A DNA stretch of 64,000 nucleotides from Sphingobacterium sp. LZ7M1. Lineage in GTDB: Bacteria; Bacteroidota; Bacteroidia; Sphingobacteriales; Sphingobacteriaceae. The notes below the pieces were generated by a model. It searched no databases, had not been told where the DNA came from, and saw only the letters and a program-made list of their open reading frames with translations. A program made the translations under genes and the position numbers. The stretch is from contig NZ_CP101134.1 of NCBI RefSeq assembly GCF_024296865.1, positions 3,348,001 through 3,412,000 on the forward strand, in the 5' to 3' direction. Positions within the stretch are counted from its first letter, which is position 1. Each line of letters begins with the position of its first letter. Shown here piece after piece: positions 42,659-52,408 of the stretch.

Positions 42659-44134
42659 TTATAATTTCTGTAATAAACTTTTCTTCCAATTTGCATAGAG
42701 GTCATTATAGATATCCTTATGCTGAGGTTCGATGGTCTTTATCTTTTTCAAGCCCGAGAAGGCCTCTTTTTTATCTTTATACAGCTGTGCTCCAATTCCC
42801 GCTCCTAATGCCGCTCCAACGCTTCCGTCATTCTCATAAAGTTCGACTGGTACATTGGTTACACCAGCAAAGGATTGCTGAAACACAGGGCTCAGGAACA
42901 TATTGGCATAACCGGCCTTAATAACCGTAGGACGGATTTCATTTTCCTTAATGATATCTAAGCCATAACGAAACGAATGGGCTATCCCTTCTTGGACGGC
43001 ACGCCAAATATGGGAAGCGTCATGTCGCACAAAGTCGAGATTCTCAACATGCCCATTGACAGTTTTATTGTTCAGCATGCGTTCAGCACCATTTCCAAAT
43101 GGCAATACAACAATCCCTTCAGAACCAATAGCAACTTCAGCAGCTTTTTGGTTTATCTGATCGTAATCCAGGCCTTGAGCTGTCAGCTTTTTGATCCAAC
43201 TATTTTGGATACCGGTTCCATTAATACATAATAGCACACCGATATTACTTTGTTCTTTACTATGGTTGACATGGGCAAAACTGTTCACCCTTGATTGCTT
43301 ATCAAAAATCAAATGGTCCGCAACAGCATAGATCACACCGGAGGTGCCGGCCGTTGCTGCGACTTCCCCAGCATCAATTACACCTAGTGACAATGCATTA
43401 TTAGGTTGATCCCCCGCTTTATAGCTTACTATAGCCTTCTCCGATAGCCCTAATTCAGTGGCTACAGCCTTATCGATGGAACCATAGTTTGAAAAGATTG
43501 CTTGCACCTCAGGAACTAAAGACTGATCTATACCATAATAATCCAATAAAGTATCTGATAAGGTGTCTTTTTCGAAATCCCAAAGAATGCCTTCAGAAAT
43601 GGAACTCGGATTAGAATTGATCTGCTTAGTCAGGCACATACATAGAAAATCGCCTGGAAGCATAAACTTATGAACCCTTTCATACAATTCAGGCTCATTG
43701 TTCTTTACCCAGGACAGTTTTGATGCCGTAAAATTACCAGGAGAGTTAAGATGCGATCTTAGAAAACCTTTAGGTTCCAAGGATTGGAAAGCCTCGTTTC
43801 CAATTTCCACTGCCCTACTGTCACACCAAATAATGGAATTGCGCAGTACTTTCTGGTCCTTATCAACCAGCACTAGGCCATGCATTTGATAGGCAATTCC
43901 AATGGCAGCGATATCCTTCGGATCATATTGACCACTAGCATTGGCTTTCAATATGGCTTTCTTGGTATTTTGCCACCAAAGTTCAGGGTCTTGTTCAGCC
44001 CAACCTTTTTGCTGCGAAATGATTTCAGATTCCGTCTCTGGATATTGGGCAGAAACAATTCGTTTCCCGGTCTGTGCATCCAACACGGAAACTTTAATAA
44101 AAGAGGTCCCTAAGTCAATCCCTAGTAATAGCAT
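42659..44134 (-). CDS. xylB: Xylulokinase
   Basis: The 491-residue FGGY-family kinase phosphorylates D-xylulose to xylulose 5-phosphate. The ATG at 44134 puts the first phosphate loop LLLGIDLGTSFIKVSVLD at the very N-terminus; the longer GTG/ATG extension to 44167 is rejected. Other motifs: AIGIAYQMHGLVLVD, NSIIWCDSRAVE, AGDQPNNALSLGV, and GSVGAALGAGIG near the end. It is the first gene of the xylB-xylA operon and divergent from the SusC gene. Confidence 0.95.
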   Translation of the reverse strand: MLLLGIDLGTSFIKVSVLDAQTGKRIVSAQYPETESEIISQQKGWAEQDPELWWQNTKKAILKANASGQYDPKDIAAIGIAYQMHGLVLVDKDQKVLRNSIIWCDSRAVEIGNEAFQSLEPKGFLRSHLNSPGNFTASKLSWVKNNEPELYERVHKFMLPGDFLCMCLTKQINSNPSSISEGILWDFEKDTLSDTLLDYYGIDQSLVPEVQAIFSNYGSIDKAVATELGLSEKAIVSYKAGDQPNNALSLGVIDAGEVAATAGTSGVIYAVADHLIFDKQSRVNSFAHVNHSKEQSNIGVLLCINGTGIQNSWIKKLTAQGLDYDQINQKAAEVAIGSEGIVVLPFGNGAERMLNNKTVNGHVENLDFVRHDASHIWRAVQEGIAHSFRYGLDIIKENEIRPTVIKAGYANMFLSPVFQQSFAGVTNVPVELYENDGSVGAALGAGIGAQLYKDKKEAFSGLKKIKTIEPQHKDIYNDLYANWKKSLLQKL

Positions 44135-44240
44135 AAATTGTTTATAATGGATAAGTTGATTCCACAATATAATTATTTTTAAAATAAGACCTATACTCTA
44201 TTATGAAATCATGAAAAGCACAGTTTTATCAACGCCCTTC

Positions 44241-44248
44241 CAAACCTA
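44241..44248 (-). promoter_or_regulatory. Putative -7 element for xylBA
   Basis: The complement reads TAGGTTTG, an exact TAnnTTTG match, about 107 bases before the xylB ATG. Confidence 0.35.
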
Positions 44249-44313
44249 TAGCTAAAAACATACAAAACCCTGATAATCAACCAAAAAACACCTCATTCAT
44301 TCACTCTTTTCAA

Positions 44314-44332
44314 CTATAACGTTTTCGTAAAT
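44314..44332. promoter_or_regulatory. Possible operator-like palindrome in the xylB-SusC gap
   Basis: ACG-TTTT-CGT lies within TATAACGTTTTCGTAAAT, a CG-flanked inverted repeat of the general LacI-operator kind. A related half-site ATAACGG follows at about 44340. The 359-base gap (44135-44493) holds no gene. Weak evidence. Confidence 0.2.
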
Positions 44333-44493
44333 AAAGATATAACGGTTTAGCTAAGTCAGTTACTTTATTGGTTATTATTGTGATATAAACCATTACAGAT
44401 CATTCATTATCTAACTCCATTTTCCGCTTCCTAAGCCTATTTACCAAGCTTTCGAAATGGAAAATGAATTGTAAACCTTAAACTCTTTAAATT

Positions 44494-47400
44494 ATGACAA
44501 AACAGTATGTTTTACTCATCCTATTCTCGTTTTGGATGATTCTGCTCTCTGCAGACCCCTGTTTTTCACAGCAAAACCAAAACCTCATACGAGGGACCGT
44601 CAAATCCACGGATGGCACTCCTGTTGAAGGAGCCAGCATCATGCAGACAGGTACAAAAAATGGAACCTTATCTGATGGAGACGGAAAATTTGAACTGGAA
44701 TTAACAAACGGTACTAGAGGATCCCTGACAATTACCCACACGGGCTTCAATACACAGACCGTTTCAATCAACAGTCAAGATTTACAGATTTCTTTGCATC
44801 CTAAAGCAGAAGACTTAGATGAAGTCGTTGTAGTAGGTTATGGTACTCAAAAACGAAAGGACCTTACTGGTGCCGTTGCTTCTGTACAAGCCGAAAAGCT
44901 TGAAAAAGAAGCCCCTAGGTCGGTCCAAGATCTATTGAGAGGAAATGCTGCAGGTATTGTAATCAGCCAAGGAAATACAGCGAAGGGCGACGCGGATCTT
45001 CTAGTAAGAGGAAGAGGAACCCTAAAAGCTGGCGCTAGCCCACTCAATGTAGTAGATGGGGTTATCTTTGATGGAACATTTGCTGATATCAACCCAAATG
45101 ACATTGCTTCCATCGATATCCTAAAAGATGCAAGTGCAACTGCAGTTTATGGTGCTAGAGCAGCAAATGGCGTCGTATTGATCACTACCAAACGCGGTGC
45201 TTCCGGTAAACCAACCATTACGTTGAATGGCAATTTTGGCTTCGTAGAAAACTCCTACATGCCAAGGGTCATGAATGGACAGGAATTCCTAGCCTATCGT
45301 TATGATTATGAAATGGGTAAAAGAGCCCAAGATTACCACGACAAATATCCTGAAATGTTTGTGGATCCAAGAAAATTGACAAATGTGGATCAATTGGCAT
45401 GGTATAACTATGACCAAAAAGACCCTGCAACAACCGTAACGGAAGAACAATTGATCCGCTCTTGGTTAGCAAGGTTAGAAATGAGATCTCCAGAAATTGA
45501 AAATTACCTGATTGGGAAAGAAACAAACTGGCAAGATCAAGTTTTTCACAAAGGAATCCAGCAAGATTATACAGCAAGTATTTCCAATAAAACGGATAAC
45601 CTAAACTACTATTTCTCCCTTAACCATGTAGATCGCGAAGGCTTTATCGTTGGAAACCGGTTCAAGAACTTCAGGACCAGGATCAACTTGGAATCCAAGA
45701 TCACCAACTTCTTAAAAGTTGGAACCAACGCCAACTTTGCTGCCAGAAACGAAGGTTTCCTACAGGCAGATTGGGGGCAATCAGCAATTATTCCTCCATA
45801 TGGGTCTAACAATATCGATGATCCAAACAGCCTTTATAGAAGATTGCCTACTGGCGATGTTACTCCAGTAAACCCATTCTTCGATAATATGTTTAGAGAC
45901 CGTGTGGATCGCTATAACACTTTAAATGCAACTCTATACGGCGTTATCACATTACCTTATGGATTTGAAATCCAATCCAACTTTACGCCATCATTCATCT
46001 GGAGAGAATACTACAATCACGATTCTTCCCTGAACCCAGAATGGGCAGCTAAGGGCGGAACGGCGGAACGTTCCTTCTTCAGGACCTACAACTGGCAGAT
46101 TGACAACGTCCTGCGTTGGAAAAAAGCCTTTGGAGATCACAACTTTGAGGTTACTTTACTTCAAAATGCTGAAAAAGGTCAATATTGGAGAACCAAAGCT
46201 ACAGCTTCCAACTTCGTTCCTAGCGATATCTTAGGCTGGCATAGAATACAGGCCGGAACGGTTCCTTTGAATGAAAGTGATGACACTTACCGCACTGGAG
46301 ATGCCTTAATGGGTCGTTTATTCTACTCTTTCAAAGACACCTACCTTTTCACCGCATCGGTACGTCGTGACGGTTATTCTGCATTCGGTTCTCAAAACCC
46401 TCGTGCAACCTTCCCTGCACTGGCCTTCGCATGGAATTTCACGAATGAGAAGTTTATGGAAGGAACTAAATCTTGGTTAGACTACGGAAAACTAAGATTG
46501 ACTTGGGGAAGAAATGGTAACCGCGATATCCCACAGTATGACGCACTTTCTGATATGACCTCAGGCTTACATCCATATATCGACTCCAAAGGAAATGTTT
46601 ACCTAGGCTCACAATTGTATGTGAACCGCATGGCCAACCTGGGGCTAAAATGGGAAAACAAAGCCTCTTATAACTTAGGTTTGGATTTCGCGATGTTCAA
46701 GAGCCGCCTATCTGGTGCAATTGACCTGTACACCGCAACAACCCATGACCTATTAGTTGACCGCGAACTACCTGAAATCATTGGTTTCAGCAGCGTTGCA
46801 GCCAATTTAGGAGAACTTAAAAGCCATGGTATCGACGTGAGCTTAACTGGAAACATTATCCAAAAAGAAACCTTTAACTGGTCTTCTAACTTCATTTTCA
46901 TGCTAAATCGCAGAAAGATCGTAACCCTTTATGGCGACATGGTGGACATTAAAGATGATGCCGGCAATGTTATTGGCCAGAAAGAAGCTGATGACATCAA
47001 GAACAGATGGTTTATCGGACAAGACCCTGACCGTATCTGGGATTACGAAAGACAAGGAATCTGGCAACAAAATGAAATTGATGAAGCTGAAAAATTCGGA
47101 TTACAACCTGGAGATTTCAAATATATTGACCAGAATGGCGATGGCGTGATGACTGATGCTGACCGTATCTTCCAAAGGTACAAAACACCGCGATTCCGTT
47201 GGTCTTGGAGAAACGACTTCAACTATAAAAACTTCAACCTTTCTGTGTTCATTTACTCCAATTGGGGACAAACTGATGGATTCAACCGTGCAGCAAACAA
47301 CAGTAACTTCGCAGACCGAACCACTGATTATGTGATGCCTCGTTGGACTCCTGAAAACCCAATCGATGATTATGCGAGAATCGGTTCAAAGAATATCGGA

Positions 47401-47616
47401 TCAAATTACATCAATAAGTCCTTTGTTAGGTTAGAGAATATTTCTCTTTCATACTTGGTGCCTTCCAACATCTTGGAAAAAGCAAGCATCCGAAACCTGA
47501 GGATTTCCGCTTCTGTAAGAAATGCCGCCATGTGGGCTCCACATTGGGAATTTGGTGACCCAGAAGGATTTCCTGTTCCTAGAACCTACAACCTAAGCCT
47601 TAATTTCTCACTATAA
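44494..47616 (+). CDS. SusC/RagA family TonB-dependent outer-membrane transporter
   Basis: The 1040-residue protein has a signal peptide (LILFSFWMILLSADPCFS), an N-terminal carboxypeptidase-regulatory-like domain (about 30-110, LIRGTVKSTDGTPVEGASI), the SusC hallmark VVVGYGTQKRKDLTGAVASV at about 113-132, a plug domain (LLRGNAAGIVIS...LKDASATAVYGARAANGVVLITTKRG) and a 22-strand barrel ending in YNLSLNFSL. It imports oligosaccharides across the outer membrane, with the SusD-like lipoprotein as lid. No extended N-terminal signalling domain and no adjacent sigma/anti-sigma pair, so local regulation is not by FecIR. The substrate is suggested by its neighbours. Confidence 0.95.
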   Translation: MTKQYVLLILFSFWMILLSADPCFSQQNQNLIRGTVKSTDGTPVEGASIMQTGTKNGTLSDGDGKFELELTNGTRGSLTITHTGFNTQTVSINSQDLQISLHPKAEDLDEVVVVGYGTQKRKDLTGAVASVQAEKLEKEAPRSVQDLLRGNAAGIVISQGNTAKGDADLLVRGRGTLKAGASPLNVVDGVIFDGTFADINPNDIASIDILKDASATAVYGARAANGVVLITTKRGASGKPTITLNGNFGFVENSYMPRVMNGQEFLAYRYDYEMGKRAQDYHDKYPEMFVDPRKLTNVDQLAWYNYDQKDPATTVTEEQLIRSWLARLEMRSPEIENYLIGKETNWQDQVFHKGIQQDYTASISNKTDNLNYYFSLNHVDREGFIVGNRFKNFRTRINLESKITNFLKVGTNANFAARNEGFLQADWGQSAIIPPYGSNNIDDPNSLYRRLPTGDVTPVNPFFDNMFRDRVDRYNTLNATLYGVITLPYGFEIQSNFTPSFIWREYYNHDSSLNPEWAAKGGTAERSFFRTYNWQIDNVLRWKKAFGDHNFEVTLLQNAEKGQYWRTKATASNFVPSDILGWHRIQAGTVPLNESDDTYRTGDALMGRLFYSFKDTYLFTASVRRDGYSAFGSQNPRATFPALAFAWNFTNEKFMEGTKSWLDYGKLRLTWGRNGNRDIPQYDALSDMTSGLHPYIDSKGNVYLGSQLYVNRMANLGLKWENKASYNLGLDFAMFKSRLSGAIDLYTATTHDLLVDRELPEIIGFSSVAANLGELKSHGIDVSLTGNIIQKETFNWSSNFIFMLNRRKIVTLYGDMVDIKDDAGNVIGQKEADDIKNRWFIGQDPDRIWDYERQGIWQQNEIDEAEKFGLQPGDFKYIDQNGDGVMTDADRIFQRYKTPRFRWSWRNDFNYKNFNLSVFIYSNWGQTDGFNRAANNSNFADRTTDYVMPRWTPENPIDDYARIGSKNIGSNYINKSFVRLENISLSYLVPSNILEKASIRNLRISASVRNAAMWAPHWEFGDPEGFPVPRTYNLSLNFSL

Positions 47617-47626
47617 CCTATTGATC

Positions 47627-49534
47627 ATGAAAACTTATAAGAAACTATTATATATCGGCTTATTTGGAACTGCTTCCATCACCTTGATGGAAAGCTGTAG
47701 CAAAGATTGGCTAAAACCTCAACCCCTATCCTTCTATGCCCCTGAAGTAGCCCTATCTACACCTGAAGGACTCTACTCGGCACTGACCGCCTGTGAGCGG
47801 AATATGCGACATGAATTTTTTGGAGATGGCGCACCTATCCTGACCGAAATCATCCAATCGGATGTGGCTGTTGAAGGGACTACGGACAAAGCCGGTCCTC
47901 AAATGAACATGGACATCGCACTCCTACCTGATGCACAGCTTAACCATGAAAACAATACGCGTGTGGGTTGGTATTGGTATGAAGCCTACAAAGGGATCAA
48001 ATATGCCAATACGGTGATCGCCAGGATAGACAATGCAACCTTTAAGGATGACGCTGAAAAGAACGCTATCCTGGGTGCAGCCTATTTCCAACGTGCTTAT
48101 CGCTATTACAAATTGGTTCATCAATTTGGAGATGTCCCTTTTCTGGACTGGGAAATCAACGAGCCTAAATACGACTTCTATTCTTACGATCGCTGGAGCA
48201 TCTTAAAAAGACTGAAAAAAGATCTAGAATTTGCATACCAATGGGTACCGGAAATAGTTGATCGTGGAAGGACCTCGAAAGCAGCTTGCGGAATCCTATT
48301 GATGAAAGTAGCTATGGCACTTGAGGATTTTGATCTGGCCATCAAAGTTGGAAACGAAGTAGTAGCCAAACATCCTTTGATGAAGAACAGGTTTACCGTC
48401 AACCAGAACCGACCTAATACAAACTTGATGTTTGATCTCCACAGTGTTGAAGCAAAGCTGGACATGAGCAATACCGAAGGTCTAATGTATGTAGTTGCCT
48501 ATCCAGAAGCAGAGGGTTCAGCAAGAATCGAAACCATGCGTAATGCCGTTCCATTCTGGAATAATGGAAATATCAAAACACCAGATGGCCAAACAGGAAC
48601 CAATGTAAACTTGGCCCCTGGCGAAACCGACCCATCCATGGACCTCAACAAATCCTATGGAAGAGGAATTGGAAGGTTGAGACCTACATGGTATTTCAGC
48701 AACTCGATCTGGAGAGCCGACAAAGAAAAGAACGACCTACGCGGCATCCACAATATGAACAGCTGGAAACGCATGGAAGACTTGAAATATAACAGCCCAG
48801 ACCTAAAAGCTAAGGGAAGTCAATGGTATGGAAAAAACTTCGTCAAAAGCCCTAGTATGAGCCCAGAAGACACCATCCGTCTTTGGTTCTCATGGCCACA
48901 TTACAAGGTTTTTGTACCAGATCCTTTGAGCTCCACTTGGACAGGCGGGGAAACCCCTTGGTATGTATATCGTTCGGCAGAAGTTTATTTGCTTTTAGCG
49001 GAATCATATTACTGGAAGAACCAACCTGGAATGGCTGCAAATGCGCTTAATGAAGTTAGGACAAGAGCCGGCGCAACACCTATACAGGCAGGAGATGTCA
49101 ATATCGGGGAAATCCTAGATGAACGCGCAAGAGAGCTTTACTACGAAGAAAACAGGCACGTAGAATTAGTCCGGATGTCATATACCTATGCTAAGACCAG
49201 AAAGCCTTGTGAAATTTTTGGAGGAAGGGTCTACAGCCTTGAAAACATCAGCGGACCAGGAGGCACCAATTCCAACATCAAACAAAATGGGGTGAATTTC
49301 TGGTATGACCGTGTGGTAGCAAAAAGCAATTTCTACAACAAAGGCGTAAAACATAAATGGGCAGAATACAAAATATCCGTTCACCATATCCTTTGGCCGG
49401 TTCCAGCTGGAGCGATCAACACTAACCTAAAGGGAATTATCAACCAGAACATTGGTTACCCTGGCGCGGAAAGAAATGAAAAACCATTAATCGTGCCTGA
49501 TGAAGGAACAGTATTGGGTCCTAAAGCAGAATAA
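47627..49534 (+). CDS. SusD/RagB family surface glycan-binding lipoprotein
   Basis: The 635-residue protein starts at the ATG at 47627, with lipoprotein signal ending TLMESC (Cys24) followed by SKDW, fitting surface export. It has tetratricopeptide-type helices (AILGAAYFQRAYRYYKLVHQFGDVPF, the SusD signature near 150-175), and the C-terminal RagB segment EVYLLLAESYYWKNQPGMAANALNEVRTRAG and ERARELYYEENRHVELVR. It forms the lid over the SusC partner encoded 10 bases upstream. Confidence 0.95.
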   Translation: MKTYKKLLYIGLFGTASITLMESCSKDWLKPQPLSFYAPEVALSTPEGLYSALTACERNMRHEFFGDGAPILTEIIQSDVAVEGTTDKAGPQMNMDIALLPDAQLNHENNTRVGWYWYEAYKGIKYANTVIARIDNATFKDDAEKNAILGAAYFQRAYRYYKLVHQFGDVPFLDWEINEPKYDFYSYDRWSILKRLKKDLEFAYQWVPEIVDRGRTSKAACGILLMKVAMALEDFDLAIKVGNEVVAKHPLMKNRFTVNQNRPNTNLMFDLHSVEAKLDMSNTEGLMYVVAYPEAEGSARIETMRNAVPFWNNGNIKTPDGQTGTNVNLAPGETDPSMDLNKSYGRGIGRLRPTWYFSNSIWRADKEKNDLRGIHNMNSWKRMEDLKYNSPDLKAKGSQWYGKNFVKSPSMSPEDTIRLWFSWPHYKVFVPDPLSSTWTGGETPWYVYRSAEVYLLLAESYYWKNQPGMAANALNEVRTRAGATPIQAGDVNIGEILDERARELYYEENRHVELVRMSYTYAKTRKPCEIFGGRVYSLENISGPGGTNSNIKQNGVNFWYDRVVAKSNFYNKGVKHKWAEYKISVHHILWPVPAGAINTNLKGIINQNIGYPGAERNEKPLIVPDEGTVLGPKAE

Positions 49535-49572
49535 GAGAAAATTACATGTTGAATACCATAAAATAGCAAGCA

Positions 49573-50961
49573 ATGAAAAGAAGAACAATTATCAGATCCA
49601 TCTCCTCAGTAGGGCTCGCCCTACTACTATCCGCCCAGGCAAATGCACAATCCAGCGATAGCAAAGGTTTTAAACCTCTGTTTGACGGAAAAACTCTGGC
49701 TGGTTGGAAATCCGCAGGTGGTGCAGCGCCATATACCGTTGAAGACGGAGCAATAGTTGGAAGAATGACCAAAGGAACCCCAAATTCCTTTCTGATCACG
49801 GAAAAAGAGTATGGCGACTTCATCCTTGAACTCGATATCAAACTGGAAGGAGATAAAACCAATTCGGGAATCCAGACCAGAAGCCATATCGACCCCAATG
49901 CCAACAATGGAAAAGGAAGGGTCTATGGCCGTCAGATTGAGATCGACCCTTCTCCACGCGCTTGGGCAGGCGGTGTCTATGATGAAGGAAGAAGAGGATG
50001 GATCTATCCATTGGACCTAAATGAACCTTCAAAATCGGCATACAAAAAGGATGAATTCAACCATATCCGTATTGAGGCCATCGGAAATGAACTTCGTTCT
50101 TGGGTTAATGGCGTGCCTGCAGCTTATGTTGTGGATACCGTCGATGCATCTGGCTTCATTGGTTTACAGGTCCACAGCATCCCTGCTGAATTGGATGGCA
50201 AAAAGGTATATTTCAAAAACATAAAGATCAAGACTGAAAACCTTAAACCTAGCCCATATCCAAAAGGCCAATACATAGTAAACCTTACTCCCAATGCATT
50301 AAGTGCGACAGAGCAAAAGAACGGCAGCAAATTGCTATTCAACGGCAAGAACTCCGATGGTTGGCGAAGTGTAAAGGGAGAAAGTTTTCCGGAAAAAGGT
50401 TGGTCAATCAAGGATGGCATCATCAAAGTGCAGAAATCCGATGGCGGCGAATCTACCAATGGTGGCGATATCATTACCAAGGATAAGTTCAGCGTGTTTG
50501 ACCTGTCCTTTGAATTTAAACTTACACCGGGTGCTAACAGCGGTGTAAAATACTTTGTCACCTTGGCGGAAAAAACATCAGGATCTGCCATTGGATTGGA
50601 ATATCAGATCTTGGATGACGCGAAGCATCCTGATGCAAAATTAGGAAGAGATGGAAACCGCACCATTGCTTCCCTGTATGATCTAATCACTTCCGATAAG
50701 GGTAGAGGTGCCACAAGACCTATTGGTGAATGGAACAGAGGCCGCGTATTGGTGGACAAGGACAACAAGGTGACCTACTACCTCAACGGTGTCAAAGTTT
50801 TATCCTATGTGCGAGGATCTAAGGAATTCAAGGATTTGGTAGCAATCAGTAAATACAAGGACTGGGATAAATTTGGAGAAGCTTCGGAAGGACATATCCT
50901 GCTTCAGGACCATGGCGACGAAGTATCGTTCCGATCAATAAAAATCAACAAAATAAAATAA
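49573..50961 (+). CDS. Two-domain DUF1080 protein (3-keto-disaccharide hydrolase family)
   Basis: The 462-residue protein has a cleaved signal peptide (MKRRTIIRSISSVGLALLLSAQANA) and two copies of the DUF1080/LamG-like beta-sandwich: residues about 33-215 (FKPLFDGKTLAGWKS ... FIGLQVHSI) and about 245-460 (SKLLFNGKNSDGWRS ... HILLQDHGDEVSFRSIKI). The family is named for 3-keto-disaccharide hydrolase activity: it cleaves glycosides whose sugar has been oxidised at C3. Each half shows the GYE/GxEYQILDD or GRQIEIDPSP core. Following SusC-SusD and preceding a Tat-exported oxidoreductase, it is probably the periplasmic cleaving enzyme of this locus. Confidence 0.9.
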   Translation: MKRRTIIRSISSVGLALLLSAQANAQSSDSKGFKPLFDGKTLAGWKSAGGAAPYTVEDGAIVGRMTKGTPNSFLITEKEYGDFILELDIKLEGDKTNSGIQTRSHIDPNANNGKGRVYGRQIEIDPSPRAWAGGVYDEGRRGWIYPLDLNEPSKSAYKKDEFNHIRIEAIGNELRSWVNGVPAAYVVDTVDASGFIGLQVHSIPAELDGKKVYFKNIKIKTENLKPSPYPKGQYIVNLTPNALSATEQKNGSKLLFNGKNSDGWRSVKGESFPEKGWSIKDGIIKVQKSDGGESTNGGDIITKDKFSVFDLSFEFKLTPGANSGVKYFVTLAEKTSGSAIGLEYQILDDAKHPDAKLGRDGNRTIASLYDLITSDKGRGATRPIGEWNRGRVLVDKDNKVTYYLNGVKVLSYVRGSKEFKDLVAISKYKDWDKFGEASEGHILLQDHGDEVSFRSIKINKIK

Positions 50962-50980
50962 CCATTAGCTGTCAATAAAT

Positions 50981-52396
50981 ATGAATCATTATTTATCACG
51001 CAGGAGCTTCATCAGCAAGTCTATAATGGCAGGAGGTGCAGTTTTACTTTCCAACAGTGTACTGGGGAAAGTAAAACTTGCCAGTGCCAATGAAAGAGTT
51101 AATCTAGCCTGCGTAGGAATAGGAAATAGAGCGAACGAAATCATCAAGGAACTTTACAAAACCGGACAATGTAACATTGTCGCACTTTGCGATGTGGACA
51201 TGGGCGCAAAACAAACCCAGGAAATCATCAAGATGTTCCCAAATGCGCCAAGATATCAGGATTTCAGAAAAATGTTTGATGAAATGGCCAATCAGTTTGA
51301 TGCTGTTGCCATTGGAACGCCTGACTTTGCCCATTTTGCCATTACCATGCAGGCCCTGGACCAAGGAAAACACGTCTACGTGGAAAAACCTATGGCAAGA
51401 ACCTTCAATGAGGTGGAGCTGATGATGCAAAAAGCTAGGAAAAACCCGAAGCTTGCCACTCAAATGGGTAACCAGGGTCACTCTGAAGCCAATTACTTTC
51501 AGTTTAAGGCTTGGAAAGATGCCGGGATCATCAAAGATGTCACCCGCATCGATGCCCATATGAATAGCCCAAGAAGATGGCATGGCTGGGATCCAAACAT
51601 CACAGGATTCCCATACCCAGAAAGAATTCCGGAGACCCTAGATTGGGAAATCTGGCAAATGCAGACGCTTGGCCACCATTACAACAAAGACTTTGTAAAT
51701 GGTCAATGGCGTTGCTGGTTTGACTTTGGAATGGGTGCATTAGGAGATTGGGGAGCCCATATCTTAGATACCTCCCATGAATTCCTCGAGTTGGGATTAC
51801 CGACCGTGGTTGAGGCAAAATCCCTAGAGGGACATAATTCCTATTTCTTCCCCATGTCCTCGACCTTGAACTTCCATTTCCCGAAAAGAAAGAATATGCC
51901 TGCAGTGGACATCAACTGGTATGATGGACTTACAAACCTGCCACAGATTCCGGAAGGTTATGGTGTCTCAGGATTGGACCCTAACATTCCACCGCCAAGT
52001 ACAGGAAAAATTGAACCCGCGAAACTAAATCCTGGAAAAATAATCTATTCCAAAGACTTAATTTTCAAAGGCGGATCACATGCCAATACCTTGTCCATCA
52101 TTCCAGAAACCAAAGCCAAGGATATGGCGTCAAAACTTCCTGAAGTTCCCGCTAGTCCTTCAAACCACTTTGCAAATTTCCTGAATGCCTGCAAAGGAAC
52201 GGAAAAGACCAGGTCATCCTTTGAAATCGCAGGACCGCTCAGCCAAGTCTTCTGTCTTGGAGTCATCACTCAGAAAATGAACAACAGAATTGAGTTCGAC
52301 CCAAAAACCAAACAGATTACCAACGACAAGTTCGCCAATGAAATGCTTTATGGACCTCCTCCAGCAAGAGGATGGGAAGAGTATTACAAGGTGTAG
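50981..52396 (+). CDS. Tat-exported Gfo/Idh/MocA family oxidoreductase
   Basis: The 471-residue protein starts with a twin-arginine signal (SRRSFISKSIMAGGAVLLS), so it is exported folded with its nucleotide cofactor. The Rossmann part reads VNLACVGIGNRANEIIKELYKTGQ, then AIGTPDFAHFAITMQALDQGKHVYVEKPMARTFNEVE with the EKP Lys, and later GQPGHSE-like MGNQGHSEANYFQFKAW. The C-terminal domain has WRCWFDFGMGALGDWGAHILD. Exported members of this type in Bacteroidota glycan loci oxidise sugars at C3 or reduce the 3-keto products. It is 19 bases after the DUF1080 gene and the last gene of the operon. Confidence 0.92.
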   Translation: MNHYLSRRSFISKSIMAGGAVLLSNSVLGKVKLASANERVNLACVGIGNRANEIIKELYKTGQCNIVALCDVDMGAKQTQEIIKMFPNAPRYQDFRKMFDEMANQFDAVAIGTPDFAHFAITMQALDQGKHVYVEKPMARTFNEVELMMQKARKNPKLATQMGNQGHSEANYFQFKAWKDAGIIKDVTRIDAHMNSPRRWHGWDPNITGFPYPERIPETLDWEIWQMQTLGHHYNKDFVNGQWRCWFDFGMGALGDWGAHILDTSHEFLELGLPTVVEAKSLEGHNSYFFPMSSTLNFHFPKRKNMPAVDINWYDGLTNLPQIPEGYGVSGLDPNIPPPSTGKIEPAKLNPGKIIYSKDLIFKGGSHANTLSIIPETKAKDMASKLPEVPASPSNHFANFLNACKGTEKTRSSFEIAGPLSQVFCLGVITQKMNNRIEFDPKTKQITNDKFANEMLYGPPPARGWEEYYKV

Positions 52397-52408
52397 TATT
52401 TACCAAAT

